Notes: a model not told the origin generated them from the letters alone. Positions 51,935-61,020 are shown, numbered from the stretch's first letter. The stretch: DNA of 64,000 nt from F23-B02 sp045601285 (GCA_045601285.1 JAZRZJ010000032.1:5712-69711); one strand, 5' to 3'. Numbers and translations are program-made.

Positions 51935-52560
51935 GGCTTTGCCCTCCGATATGCGTCGTATATCCACTGCGCATCACTCACCATGTCAATGCTCTCGGCG
52001 TGCCGCAGATGCTTTGTATCGAGGTCATGGAGCCTGACTCTGTCGAGATTATCCGAATCCTTGAGGCATTTTGCGATGCGGTAGTATCTGTCCATGCTGC
52101 TTTGCTCAAGCCCGTAGCGATGCGCAATGTTGTCAATCTCCTTGTCGTTAATGGAATGGAGGGTGATCGCCGCCTGCATGATTTTGAAGTCCTCCGCACT
52201 GTAGCCTCTGAACTTGGGCTTCATGGCGGGGGACATGAGCTTCTTAGCCGCGACATTGCCGTGCTCATAATCGCGGAAATCATTACTCCTACCGATGTCG
52301 TGGTATGAGCAGCACAGAAGCAGCATTCTGCACTCGTGTGCGGATAGCTCCAGTGCCTGCGATATCATTGCACCCAGAAGCATGGTGCGCTCAATGTGAC
52401 CGCAGCCGTGAATGTGGCTCCGGTACAGCACCGAGGTGTCAAGCGCATTATATGCCTGCCGCAAAAGCTCTCCGTATTCAGATTTAATCAGTCTTTCAAT
52501 GCGTGCGTTTTCATTCGCCCACGCCTCAAGATCAGCGTTAATAATCAGCTCGTTTCTCAT
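51931..52560 (-). CDS. HD domain protein
   Basis: 209 residues from ATG 52560 (AGGTG upstream). HD-superfamily metal motifs: HGCGHIERTMLLG near residue 51 and CCSYHDIGRSNDFRD near 84, with ITLHSINDKEID near 132 and KDSDNLDRVRL near 170. Layout resembles small HD phosphohydrolases acting on nucleotides; substrate unknown. Downstream EF-hand microprotein gene is coupled by overlap; the SWIM gene lies 50 bases upstream. Confidence 0.87.
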   Translation of the reverse strand: MRNELIINADLEAWANENARIERLIKSEYGELLRQAYNALDTSVLYRSHIHGCGHIERTMLLGAMISQALELSAHECRMLLLCCSYHDIGRSNDFRDYEHGNVAAKKLMSPAMKPKFRGYSAEDFKIMQAAITLHSINDKEIDNIAHRYGLEQSSMDRYYRIAKCLKDSDNLDRVRLHDLDTKHLRHAESIDMVSDAQWIYDAYRRAKP

Positions 52561-52610
52561 GTGAACACACCTGTCTGAACAGTAATACATCAGTTTTCTA
52601 TGCGTATTTT

Positions 52611-53066
52611 TCAATAATGAATGTATTCTCTGACAAATCTGTCAAATACCCACTCGGGACTATCCGTAAGAACTTGCCAAAGAGCATCTTGAAGCTCGGA
52701 CTTTTTCATCTTTGAAATCTTTTGTCCGACAAGGTCATAGATTTGTTTTTCATATTCTTCCGCTTCCTTTTCGGCTTGTTCCACTTCGGCTAAATATTTA
52801 TCTGCCTCATCCGGAAACGCGGAAAAATACAAGGCGACTTTATGTTTGCAAATTTTCTTGTTCCCCTCTGCAAACGGGCAGCTGCAGGTGGATCTTTTTG
52901 GATGCAGAGTATCAATGTGAACGGAATAGGGCTCTTTTGATGAACCGGCAACCTCACCGTCGTATTCGTTTTCATTTGCTTTATTTATTGACAGTACTTT
53001 ATTGTCTTTGTAGTATTCATATCCTCGCCATGCAGAAGCACTGCTTGCAATATCAATAAGTCCCAT
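52611..53066 (-). CDS. SWIM zinc-finger protein
   Basis: 151 residues. The SWIM motif CSCPFAEGNKKICKHKVAL (C-x-C-x(n)-C-x-H) at residues 61-79 is the only clear domain; the remainder is charged and helical. SWIM domains bind DNA or protein. Similar short proteins are found in Bacillota with unknown role. ATG at 53066 behind AAGGTGA. AT-richer than the surrounding window. Confidence 0.85.
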   Translation of the reverse strand: MGLIDIASSASAWRGYEYYKDNKVLSINKANENEYDGEVAGSSKEPYSVHIDTLHPKRSTCSCPFAEGNKKICKHKVALYFSAFPDEADKYLAEVEQAEKEAEEYEKQIYDLVGQKISKMKKSELQDALWQVLTDSPEWVFDRFVREYIHY

Positions 53067-53115
53067 TTTATCACCTTACTTTTTGTAAATACTATTTATA
53101 TCACTTGTTTCAATC

Positions 53116-54405
53116 TCATTTTAATATTTTCCACGACCCATTTTTATTCGAGCCTTCGTGTCGTACATACCCGTTTTCTTTTAAGAAAGTCAGTATTTTC
53201 CTGATATATCCGTCACTGACGCCGCATTCGGACACCATAACCTTTATCGTTGCCTCCGGGTGCTCTTTTAAATAGTTATAAATCTTTGCTTGAGATTCGT
53301 TCATTGGCTTATTGATTTCAGTTGATTGCTTCGCAAATTCACGGCTGAACGGAATGATCACATTCACAAAATTCTCCGTAATGTCGAATGCCTGCATTCC
53401 GTATTTGCTGATAATCAGCGGAATACCGTGGCCTGTTTGCTCGACATACCCGAGCTGACCGAATATCTTTTGCAGTTTGGCATTTACTGGCTTAGATATA
53501 CCCTTAAAAAATTCTTCTTTTGTTAAACCGTCAGTAAGCCCGCCAGTGGAAATAATCTCAATTCGGTCACTGAAAATGTAAACCGCCGGGGGATTGTATT
53601 GTGACCATTTTGTATGCAGGCAGGCGTTTTGCCACGCTTCTTTGAACGCAGAAAAGTCAAACAGTTTTATTTCTTCCCGTTGATGCGAACCCAAAACGAC
53701 TCTTGTATCGTTAATTGCCTCCATATAACTGAGTACTTGATCCATTGACAAAGCAAGGCACTTAAAACCGTATTCGTTGCGTTTGATAATCTCGCTTTTG
53801 TCTTTCCCTTTGAATGTGACAACCTTTATGGAAATGTTGTTTTGATCGGCAAGTAATTCCGCTAACAGATTGTATTGTTTGTCTTTATTGAAAAATCCGA
53901 GATTTTGCTCGAATCCCGTTTCGTTGACCGTTAATCCTTTTGTAGCATATAAGGTTTTCAATTGAGAGAATGTCAGGTTCTGATGATCTGCCGGGAGAGA
54001 GGCAATAATATCGTTATTCTCGTTTTCTTGCATGATTTTGCGGAGTTCAGCAGGAGATAATTCGCGGTCTTCGTCTGCGGAACGGATATAATACCGTCCA
54101 AACGCCGAATATGGCTTTTCGCTGCCTTGTGCGTGGAGTTTGATTACATTGCATCCGCCAATCAGTTCCAAAGTAATTGTAGGAATGATTTGCGGTTTGA
54201 TGGATGACGCAACCATTTGAGAAACGTCCCGAAGTGTTCTGTCTCCAATCTCCTGCCCGATTATATCACCGTTATTTTTGACACCAAAATATACGGTGCC
54301 GTCAGAATGTTTGTTGAGCATAGAAGAAAGAGAAATAATGCCTTCTTTCAATTCACCCGTAGATTTCTTGAATTCCATTGTTTCGGTTTCGTGTCCGATA
54401 TTCAA
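53116..54405 (-). CDS. AlbA_2/Schlafen-type ATP-binding transcriptional regulator
   Basis: 429 residues. N-terminal AlbA_2/Schlafen domain (ETMEFKKSTGELKEG, SMLNKHSDGTVYFGVKNNG, residues 8-50), a central part with the GHKL-like HATPase_c_4 pattern (AWQNACLHTKW, GGLTDGLT, GHGIPLI), and a C-terminal helix-turn-helix region (ATIKVMVSECGVSDGYIRKIL). The start is set at TTG 54405, nine bases after AAAGGAG; the ATG at 54432 lies upstream of that site. Such genes are frequent in mobile regions, often in multidrug or phage-linked contexts. AT-rich. Confidence 0.87.
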   Translation of the reverse strand: MNIGHETETMEFKKSTGELKEGIISLSSMLNKHSDGTVYFGVKNNGDIIGQEIGDRTLRDVSQMVASSIKPQIIPTITLELIGGCNVIKLHAQGSEKPYSAFGRYYIRSADEDRELSPAELRKIMQENENNDIIASLPADHQNLTFSQLKTLYATKGLTVNETGFEQNLGFFNKDKQYNLLAELLADQNNISIKVVTFKGKDKSEIIKRNEYGFKCLALSMDQVLSYMEAINDTRVVLGSHQREEIKLFDFSAFKEAWQNACLHTKWSQYNPPAVYIFSDRIEIISTGGLTDGLTKEEFFKGISKPVNAKLQKIFGQLGYVEQTGHGIPLIISKYGMQAFDITENFVNVIIPFSREFAKQSTEINKPMNESQAKIYNYLKEHPEATIKVMVSECGVSDGYIRKILTFLKENGYVRHEGSNKNGSWKILK

Positions 54406-54439
54406 GTAGGTCAACTCCTTTATACTAACCATATCTATT

Positions 54440-54475
54440 TTATTTGCTACTTTATTTTACACCTTATTTGCTACT
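54440..54475 (-). repeat. Direct repeats upstream of the AlbA regulator gene
   Basis: TTATTTGCTACT at 54440-54451 and at 54464-54475, 24 bases apart, directly upstream of the AlbA coding start. Candidate binding site for the regulator itself. Confidence 0.6.
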
Positions 54476-54647
54476 CTTACAAGTATAAAATAAAAATTGT
54501 TTCGTCTTTTCTTAACAATTATATTTTTTCTAATGTAAAATTCATTACATTAGAGTATTGAGGTGATCGCACCGAGAATAACACACTTGGAATTATTGCT
54601 TTTGGAGATTCAAATTGTGTTCCGTTAACTTCCTGTATCTTCCCGTT

Positions 54648-54692
54648 TGGTTGCGGAGGAGGGTTTGAACCCACGGCCTTCGGGTTATGGGT
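54648..54692 (-). pseudogene. Truncated initiator tRNA (tRNA-fMet) 3' fragment, probable attachment-site scar
   Basis: On the minus strand the sequence runs CCATAACCCGAAGGCCGTGG, then GGTTCAAACCCTCCTCCGC and AACCA. From the CAT anticodon to the CCA end it follows the 3' half of bacterial tRNA-fMet (anticodon loop, variable region, T-loop GTTCAAA, acceptor strand, encoded CCA). The 5' half is missing: the stem preceding the anticodon and everything further upstream is unrelated. One base appears lost in the T-arm region, so it is degenerate. A 3' tRNA half is the usual core of an integrase attachment site. Confidence 0.7.
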
Positions 54693-54765
54693 TAAGAAAC
54701 GGCCTTGTCGCAGTTTAACGCCGTTTTAAGCCCCGTCGTGCCGCAAAATTATGTAAGTAATTGTC

Positions 54766-54795
54766 AAAAAAGCACGGTGAAAACCGTGCTTTTTC
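54766..54795 (-). terminator. Terminator after the isomerase gene
   Basis: AAAAAAGCACGGT and ACCGTGCTTTTT arms; T-run on either strand. Confidence 0.85.
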
Positions 54796-54861
54796 TTGTG
54801 AGAAACGGAGCAGCAAATCCGCTCCATGCCCGTTCGGGGATATTTCCCGGCTGTGCATATT

Positions 54862-55782
54862 TCAGATCACGAACTGGTCAAGGTAACGCTTGCTGAGCCG
54901 CAGGGAGTTCAGAACGTCCTCCTCACTTCCCTCAAAGGCCTTGTCCTCAACCTCAAGGCAGGTGAAGCCATCGTAGCGGATATCGGTGAGGGCGGAGACG
55001 AATTTGCCCCAGTCAACATCGCCCAGACCGGGAAGCTTGGGGGACATGAAGTCCAGAGGATATGCCATGATGCCCACGTCATTGAGCTTGTCGGGATAAA
55101 GCTTGATGTCCTTGTAGTGAACGTGGAAGATCTTGTCCTTAAACTCGTAAATGGGCTTTATGTAGTCAATCATCTGCCATACGAAGTGGCTGGGGTCATA
55201 GTTGATGCCGAGGTTGTCACTGTTGAGAATTTCAAAGACCCTGCGCCAGTTTGCGGGGGTGGTCATGATGTTCTGACCGCCGGGCCACTGGTCGCGTCCG
55301 AAGAGCATGGGGCAGTTTTCAATGGCAACCTTAACACCCTTTTCCTCTGCAAGAGCAATGATGGGAGGCCATACTTCCTTAACAAGCTCCATGTTTTCCT
55401 CAACGCTCTTTGTCTGGTCACGTCCGATGAAGGTGGTGACCATGTTGACGCCCAGCTTTGCACTGGCACGGATGACGGTCATGAGGTGGTCGACGTTTGC
55501 CTTGCGCTTTTCAAGGTCGCCGTCCATGGTGTTGGGATAGAAGGCGAGGGAGGAAATCTCAACGCCCTTGTCGGCGGCATATTTCAGAACGTAGCTTGCG
55601 TATTCGTCATCCTCAAGCACGCGGGTAACGTCAATGTGGCTTACGCCTGCATAGCGGCGTTCCGCCTTGCCTGCGGGCCAGCATGCAACCTCAACGCACT
55701 GAAAGCCCATTCCGGCAACGGTGTCAATCATTTTTTCGTAATCGTATTTATCGAGTATAGCTGTAACAAGACCGAATTTCAT
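54862..55782 (-). CDS. Sugar phosphate isomerase/epimerase (AP endonuclease family 2 TIM barrel)
   Basis: 306 residues. TIM-barrel of the xylose isomerase-like superfamily: opening KFGLVTAILDKYDYEKMID, GFQCVEVACWPAGK near 32, IENCPMLFGRDQWPG near 155, INYDPSHFVWQMIDYI near 200 (metal ligands) and HVHYKDIKLYPD near 228. Typical of enzymes acting on inositol, hexose or keto-sugars. ATG at 55782 behind AAAGGAG. Divergent from a Gfo/Idh dehydrogenase and sugar ABC genes, with which it probably forms a catabolic pathway. Confidence 0.9.
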   Translation of the reverse strand: MKFGLVTAILDKYDYEKMIDTVAGMGFQCVEVACWPAGKAERRYAGVSHIDVTRVLEDDEYASYVLKYAADKGVEISSLAFYPNTMDGDLEKRKANVDHLMTVIRASAKLGVNMVTTFIGRDQTKSVEENMELVKEVWPPIIALAEEKGVKVAIENCPMLFGRDQWPGGQNIMTTPANWRRVFEILNSDNLGINYDPSHFVWQMIDYIKPIYEFKDKIFHVHYKDIKLYPDKLNDVGIMAYPLDFMSPKLPGLGDVDWGKFVSALTDIRYDGFTCLEVEDKAFEGSEEDVLNSLRLSKRYLDQFVI

Positions 55783-55822
55783 AGTATTGCTCCTTTCGGT
55801 GTAAACACCTTTTTCTACATTT

Positions 55823-55851
55823 AGACTAAACATGTTAAAGACCTTTGTCAA
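55823..55851 (-). promoter_or_regulatory. Promoter of the isomerase gene
   Basis: On the minus strand TTGACA (55846-55851), 17-base spacer, TAGTCT (55823-55828). Confidence 0.55.
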
Positions 55852-55939
55852 GCAACTTTTTGACAAAGAAGAAACAACGTCATGTTGTCCAATTTATATC
55901 ACGTTTTTTGTGCAATAGGTCGAATAGGAGGTCAAAACC

Positions 55940-55968
55940 TTGACAATTTGAGTTGGTAGTTGTTAGAT
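55940..55968 (+). promoter_or_regulatory. Promoter of the Gfo/Idh-ABC operon
   Basis: TTGACA (55940-55945), 17-base spacer, TTAGAT (55963-55968). The weak -10 suggests control by a sugar-responsive regulator not present in this window. Confidence 0.5.
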
Positions 55969-56016
55969 TATTATAAGAATTATTGTGAAATTAAGTAAGC
56001 AAAGGAGAAAGTAACC

Positions 56017-57057
56017 ATGCTTAAAGTCGGTGTAATCGGCTGCGGCTCCATCGCCAAGCAGCGTCACGGATATGAATATTTCCATAATCCCGATGTTGAA
56101 ATAAAGGGCTTCTTTGACAGAAGAGCCGAGCGTGTTCAGGCGCTTGTGGATCTCTACGGCGGCAAGGTTTATCCCACCATCGACGAAATGATAGCCGATC
56201 CCGAGATCGACGCGGTCTCCATCTGTGTTGCCAATGCCCTCCATGCCGAACTGACTATCAAGGCTCTGAAGGCAGGCAAGCATGTTCTGTGCGAAAAGCC
56301 CATGGCAGTAACCTATGCCGACTGCGAGGCAATGGTCGCCGCCGCAAAGGAAAGCGGAAAGCGCCTCATGATCGGCCAGAACCAGCGCCTTGCTCCCGCC
56401 CACAAGAAAGCAAAGGAAATCCTTGCCTCCGGGCAGCTTGGCAGAGTTCTGACCTTCAACACCACCTTCGGTCACAGAGGACCCGAAATGTGGAGCATGG
56501 ACAAGAGCGCAAACACCTGGTTCTTCAAGAAGGACTCCGCAGCCTTCGGCTCCATGGCAGATCTGGGCATACATAAGATCGACCTCATGCGCTACCTCAT
56601 CGGCGAGGATATAGCCAGTGTATACTCCAACATGACAGTCCTGGATAAAAAATTCCCCGACGGACGCCTCATCGAGGTCGACGACAACTCAGTGGAGGTT
56701 CTCACCTTCAAAAACGGCGCTTTGGGCACTGTAACCACCAGCTGGACGCACTACGGTGAAGAATGCAACGCCACTATGCTTTACTGTGAAAAGGGCATTC
56801 TCAAGCTCTACGCAGACCCCGCCTTTTCTCTGCAGATCGTCCATGACAACGGAACTTTAGAGCAGCATGCCCTTGACCGTCTGCAGACCAACGAGGATGC
56901 CCAACAGGAATCCTCCGGCGTTATTGACGAGTTTGTGGGGGCAATTACCGAAGGCAGACCCAGCATTCTTGACGCCGAGGACGTGCTCAAATCCATGAAG
57001 GCAGTATTTGCCTGCCTGCGCTCTGCGGAAGAGGGCAAAGCGGCAGAGGTCATTTAA
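56017..57057 (+). CDS. Gfo/Idh/MocA-family NAD(P)-dependent dehydrogenase
   Basis: 346 residues. Rossmann NAD(P) motif VGVIGCGSIAKQRH (residues 4-17), VLCEKPMAV near 92 (the EKP catalytic lysine), and the C-terminal alpha/beta domain with GSMADLGIHKIDLMRYLIG near 183 (catalytic His-Asp). Probably oxidises a sugar or cyclitol; substrate unknown. ATG behind AAAGGAG. Followed after 53 bases by the sugar-binding protein gene of an ABC transporter. Confidence 0.92.
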   Translation: MLKVGVIGCGSIAKQRHGYEYFHNPDVEIKGFFDRRAERVQALVDLYGGKVYPTIDEMIADPEIDAVSICVANALHAELTIKALKAGKHVLCEKPMAVTYADCEAMVAAAKESGKRLMIGQNQRLAPAHKKAKEILASGQLGRVLTFNTTFGHRGPEMWSMDKSANTWFFKKDSAAFGSMADLGIHKIDLMRYLIGEDIASVYSNMTVLDKKFPDGRLIEVDDNSVEVLTFKNGALGTVTTSWTHYGEECNATMLYCEKGILKLYADPAFSLQIVHDNGTLEQHALDRLQTNEDAQQESSGVIDEFVGAITEGRPSILDAEDVLKSMKAVFACLRSAEEGKAAEVI

Positions 57058-57109
57058 CAAGTATTCAACAGTCATAAGACTGTTAAAAAAATTAGGAGGA
57101 AATTCAAAA

Positions 57110-58228
57110 ATGAAAAAGACAGTAGCTCTTCTTCTGGCTCTCATGATGGTTTTCGCACTGGCCGCCTGCGGCGGTGACGGCCCTGAGGGATCCGACGTAG
57201 AGGCAACAGGCAGCACCATCTATGTTCTCGGCCCCACCCCCGACCATGGCTGGACTGCACAGGCAGGTGCCTATGCACAGGCAAAATGCGAAGAAATCAC
57301 CGAAGCAGGCCAGTACAAGGCAGTTTACATGGCAGCATCTTCCGGCGAAGAGCAGGTTGACCAGTGCAACACCATTATCGCAAACGGCGACGCAGCCGTT
57401 GTCGTTATGATGGCACTTGACGGCGCCGCACAGGCAGGTCAGGAAGCTCTGTACGCAGAGAAGATCCCCTTCATCTCCTTCGACCGCATCATCGAAGCAA
57501 CCGAAGCATACGCAATTCTGAACGCATCCGGCGATAACTGGCAGTGCGGCGCAGGCATTGCATACTGGCTGCAGCAGCAGGGAATGAAGCCCGGCGACAC
57601 CATCGTCACCCTCTACGGCGACAACGGTACTGTTTGCTCCCGCCGTGCAGAAGGCTTCACTCAGTTCCTGAAGGGCGAGATCAAGTATTCTGACAAGGTT
57701 GAAGGCGAGTTCGAGACCGCAGAGGTTTGGGACGATGCTTCCATCAAAGCAGCTCTCAACACCTATTCCGTAGTTTGCGACTGGTCTGCTGACGGCGCAT
57801 ACAACTACATGGACCAGAAGCTGGCTGACATCGTTGCCGACGCAAAGGCAAACGGCGGCAAGCTGTTCATCTACTCCATGGACGACGAGATGACCTTCGG
57901 TGTTATGAACTACATCGAAACCGCATCCGACGAACTGAAGGCTGACCTCGAAGAGCTCGAAGTTTACATCTCCGCAATCGGCGGCATGCAGGAGCTCTAT
58001 GACGTCATGGCAGGCACTGCAGACCAGGCAGCACTGGCAGAGCAGTACTTCGACAACATGATGAGCGTATACTTCAGCCCCAAGATGATGCAGGACATCA
58101 TTGACAAGGGTCTTGAGTACCTGGCAGGCGATTGGGATTACGAAGTCGGCTCCGGCGAATACCAGCCCGTCTGGATCGTAAACCGCGACAACGTTTCCGA
58201 GTACGAAGGCTTCCAGGGCCACGCATAA
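57110..58228 (+). CDS. Periplasmic-binding-protein-like sugar-binding lipoprotein
   Basis: 372 residues. Signal peptide with lipobox FALAAC (Cys20), so it is anchored outside. Type I binding-protein fold (sugar ABC, RbsB/MglB/XylF-like): residues 38-120 and 160-300 with GSTIYVLGPTPDHGWTAQAGAYAQ-type opening and FIYSMDDEMTFGVM near 265. Substrate unclear; the neighbours suggest a monosaccharide or inositol. The start at 57110 is favoured by AGGAGGAAATTC. The frame upstream of 57110 is not used. Confidence 0.92.
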   Translation: MKKTVALLLALMMVFALAACGGDGPEGSDVEATGSTIYVLGPTPDHGWTAQAGAYAQAKCEEITEAGQYKAVYMAASSGEEQVDQCNTIIANGDAAVVVMMALDGAAQAGQEALYAEKIPFISFDRIIEATEAYAILNASGDNWQCGAGIAYWLQQQGMKPGDTIVTLYGDNGTVCSRRAEGFTQFLKGEIKYSDKVEGEFETAEVWDDASIKAALNTYSVVCDWSADGAYNYMDQKLADIVADAKANGGKLFIYSMDDEMTFGVMNYIETASDELKADLEELEVYISAIGGMQELYDVMAGTADQAALAEQYFDNMMSVYFSPKMMQDIIDKGLEYLAGDWDYEVGSGEYQPVWIVNRDNVSEYEGFQGHA

Positions 58229-58311
58229 TCTGATAACCCGGCAATATTTTCAGCGGATGCAGGGATTTTCCCTGCATCCGCCAACCCTATATTTAAGGGA
58301 GAGAACAATAC

Positions 58312-59814
58312 ATGAAAATCCTTGAAATGAAAAACATTTCAAAGGCCTTCGGTCCTGCTAAGGTGCTTAACGATGTAAGCTTTGACGTTGAGGAGGGCGA
58401 AATCCACGCTCTGCTGGGCGAAAACGGCGCGGGCAAGTCCACGCTGATGAACATTCTCACCGGCGTGTACACTATGGACGAAGGCTCCGTAGTATTTAGC
58501 GGAAAAAAATATTCCAACCCAACCATCAAGCAGATGGAAGCCGCGGGCATTGCGTTTGTCCATCAGGAGCTGAATGTCATCAACGACCTGACGGTTTCGG
58601 ACAACATCTTCCTCTGCCGCGAGATAAAAACCAAGCTGGGCCTTATAGACGATAAGGAACAGATCGCCCGCACAAAGAAGCTTTTTGAGGACCTGGGCGT
58701 TTCCATTGACCCCACGGTCATGGTTTCGGAACTGAAAACCAGCGAAAAGCAGCTGTTGGAAATCTGCCGTGCGCTTTATGCGGACGCAAAGCTTCTCATT
58801 CTGGACGAGCCCACCACGGCACTGTCCAACAGTGAGATCGACCATCTCTTTGAGATACTTAAAAAACTGAAAACTCAGGGGAAATCCTTTATCTTCATTT
58901 CGCACAAGATGCCGGAGATTTTTGCAATTGCCGACAGATACACCATTCTGCGAAACGGTAACTTCATTTCCTCAGGATATATAAAGGATACCGATGCCCA
59001 CGAGGTTACCTCGGGCATGGTCGGTGCAAAGTATGTTGATGCCGATGTATACGAGCCCCGCGAACTGGGAGAGCCCGTTCTGGAGCTCCGTGGCTTCACG
59101 GGCAAGGAATTTTCCAACATCGACCTCGCGGTGCGCAAGGGTGAAATCGTGGCCTTCACGGGTCTTGCTGGCTGCGGCGCCAGCGAGCTCATGGAAACCA
59201 TGTTCGGCGCTCTGCCCAGTCTCGGCGGTGAGATGCTTGTAAACGGCAAAAAGCTGGACGGACGGATCGTCAAGTTCATGAAGAACAAGGTGGGTATGCT
59301 GCCACCCAGCCGCCGTGAAAATTCCGTTGTGCCCGACATGAGCATTCTGGAAAATTTCTATCTTGCCCAGCATGCGATTTCCCGCAACAAGCCCTTTATC
59401 AAGGAAGCGGAAGAGCAGAAGAGGTACGACGAAAACAAGGAGCTTCTGCACATCAAGTCAAACTCCTCCGCGGACAACATCATGTCCCTTTCCGGCGGCA
59501 ATATGCAGAAGGTGTTCCTGGCAAGATGGCTGAATACGGGCGCCGATGTGCTTCTGTTCAATAATCCCACCCAGGGCGTTGACGTAGGTGCCAAGGCCGA
59601 GATATACAAGCTCATTCTCGAGTTTGCAAAGGCGGGAAAAACCGTTATTATGAACACTCTTGAGATTCCCGAGATCCAGAAGGTTGCCGACCGTTGTGTC
59701 GTCTTCTATGAGGGCAGAATCGTTAAGATCTTTGAGCATTCCGAAGTCAATGAGCATGACGTTATGCTCTATTCCACCAATGCAATTGAGTCCCTAGGGG
59801 AGGTAAAACAATGA
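58312..59814 (+). CDS. Sugar ABC transporter ATPase (RbsA/MglA-type, two domains)
   Basis: 500 residues. First ATPase: Walker A GENGAGKST near 37, signature near LKTSEKQLLEICRAL, Walker B LLILDEPTTAL near 160. Second domain: degenerate Walker A FTGLAGCGASELM near 281, signature LSGGNMQKVFLARW near 393 and DVLLFNNPTQGVD near 410. Degeneration of the second Walker A is normal in the family. ATG behind AAGGGAGAG. Stop and permease start overlap by four bases (ATGA). Confidence 0.95.
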   Translation: MKILEMKNISKAFGPAKVLNDVSFDVEEGEIHALLGENGAGKSTLMNILTGVYTMDEGSVVFSGKKYSNPTIKQMEAAGIAFVHQELNVINDLTVSDNIFLCREIKTKLGLIDDKEQIARTKKLFEDLGVSIDPTVMVSELKTSEKQLLEICRALYADAKLLILDEPTTALSNSEIDHLFEILKKLKTQGKSFIFISHKMPEIFAIADRYTILRNGNFISSGYIKDTDAHEVTSGMVGAKYVDADVYEPRELGEPVLELRGFTGKEFSNIDLAVRKGEIVAFTGLAGCGASELMETMFGALPSLGGEMLVNGKKLDGRIVKFMKNKVGMLPPSRRENSVVPDMSILENFYLAQHAISRNKPFIKEAEEQKRYDENKELLHIKSNSSADNIMSLSGGNMQKVFLARWLNTGADVLLFNNPTQGVDVGAKAEIYKLILEFAKAGKTVIMNTLEIPEIQKVADRCVVFYEGRIVKIFEHSEVNEHDVMLYSTNAIESLGEVKQ

Positions 59815-60890
59815 AGAAAGAAAAAAATTTAGCAGGCTCCTTGGGTAAGCTGTGGTCACAGTACAGCTTCATCTTCGTCATGATCATCGTCATGATAGTC
59901 TATGCGATAACCATCAGCAGCAACGGCAATGACTTCAAGTGGAGCCATATCGCCTCCATTCTGGGCAGCCAGAATACATGCATCGTAGGTACCATGGCTC
60001 TGGGCATGGCGCTGGTCATCATTACTGGTCAGATCGACCTTTCCGTAGGCTCCGCCCTTGTTCTCTGCACGGGCGTCACCATCATGACCTTTAACGTCAC
60101 GAACTCCATTCCTCTCATGGTTCTTGCGGCTCTGGGCAGCGGCGCCGTCTGCGGCCTCATTAACGGAGTTCTGGTAGGCTATGCAAAGATGCCTCCCTTC
60201 GTTGTAACTCTGGGCACCATGCTTATCTACCGCTCACTGTCCCTGTCCTTTGTCCGCACCATCGACCCCGCCATCAGCGGCTCCGCCAGCTCACAGTTTG
60301 CAATGCTCAGCTCCAACTCCAACTATGAGTTCCTGCGCTTCAAATTCGGCACGGGCAAGCTTGCCATCGGCAGCTTCACCATTCCCTATATAACAATTCT
60401 CTTCATTCTGGTTGCGGTGTTCTTCATCATCGTCGCCAAGAAAACCAAGTACGGCAAGAGCGTTTACGCCGTGGGCTCCAATGAGAAGAGTGCCCGTCTG
60501 GCAGGCATCAACGTAACATGGGTCAAGGTTTCCGTATTCATCATCACCGGCGTTCTGGTTGGCGTTGCAAGTATCATTCAGGCCTGCAAAATCAGTAATG
60601 TTACCCCCGCATCCTCCGGCGTCAGCTACGAAATGTACGCCATCGCCGCAGTTGTTCTTGGCGGCATCAACATGGCGGGCGGCAAGGGCAATATGCTGGG
60701 CGTCATCTTCGGCGCACTGTCCTACACCACCATCAACTTCATCATCGTTTCCATCCCCAGCCTCAGCGTCGATATTCAGGACACCTTCCAGGGCCTTGTC
60801 CTCATCGTGGTAATCCTCATTCAGACCATCGGGCCCGTCATCAAGGAAAGCTTCCAGCGCGCATCAAAGCGCAAAAAGGCGGTACAGTAA
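59811..60890 (+). CDS. Sugar ABC transporter permease (RbsC-type)
   Basis: 359 residues with about 8-10 membrane helices. Family segments: ALGMALVIITGQIDLSVGSA near 63 (EAA-type region), GMLIGYAKMPPFVVTLGTM-type segment near 128, and ALAVVLGGINMAGGKGNMLG-type segment near 280. One permease gene suggests a homodimer with the two-domain ATPase. Start ATG at 59811 overlaps the ATPase stop. A strong hairpin follows. Confidence 0.93.
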   Translation: MKKEKNLAGSLGKLWSQYSFIFVMIIVMIVYAITISSNGNDFKWSHIASILGSQNTCIVGTMALGMALVIITGQIDLSVGSALVLCTGVTIMTFNVTNSIPLMVLAALGSGAVCGLINGVLVGYAKMPPFVVTLGTMLIYRSLSLSFVRTIDPAISGSASSQFAMLSSNSNYEFLRFKFGTGKLAIGSFTIPYITILFILVAVFFIIVAKKTKYGKSVYAVGSNEKSARLAGINVTWVKVSVFIITGVLVGVASIIQACKISNVTPASSGVSYEMYAIAAVVLGGINMAGGKGNMLGVIFGALSYTTINFIIVSIPSLSVDIQDTFQGLVLIVVILIQTIGPVIKESFQRASKRKKAVQ

Positions 60891-60971
60891 ATTCGACAAG
60901 AAAACACCGTGTGGGACACCTCACACAGGGAGGAACATATTTTAAATGTCGCTTTTCCTCCCGAACTTCAC

Positions 60972-61020
60972 AAAAAACTCGGTATGCGTCAGCATTATTG
61001 CTGACGCATACCGAGTTTTT
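60972..61020 (+). terminator. Terminator after the sugar ABC operon
   Basis: AAAAAACTCGGTATGCGTC, loop, GACGCATACCGAGTTTTT: a 17-base perfect stem. Confidence 0.9.

Larger units (their letters stand above)
54406..54861. other. 456-base gap with direct repeats and a tRNA fragment
   Basis: Between the AlbA gene and the sugar isomerase gene. It contains direct repeats at 54440-54475, AT-rich sequence with TATACT-type -10 candidates for the AlbA gene near 54480-54500, a degenerate 3' fragment of an initiator tRNA (54648-54692), and the isomerase terminator. No intact coding sequence. Confidence 0.6.

Noticed and set aside
54648..54692. A complete tRNA gene
   Set aside because: Only the 3' half (anticodon to CCA) is present; no D-arm or 5' acceptor strand can be built from the neighbouring sequence.
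57104..58222. A 372-codon minus-strand frame over the sugar-binding lipoprotein gene
   Set aside because: Antisense shadow; the plus-strand frame has a lipobox and binding-protein fold.
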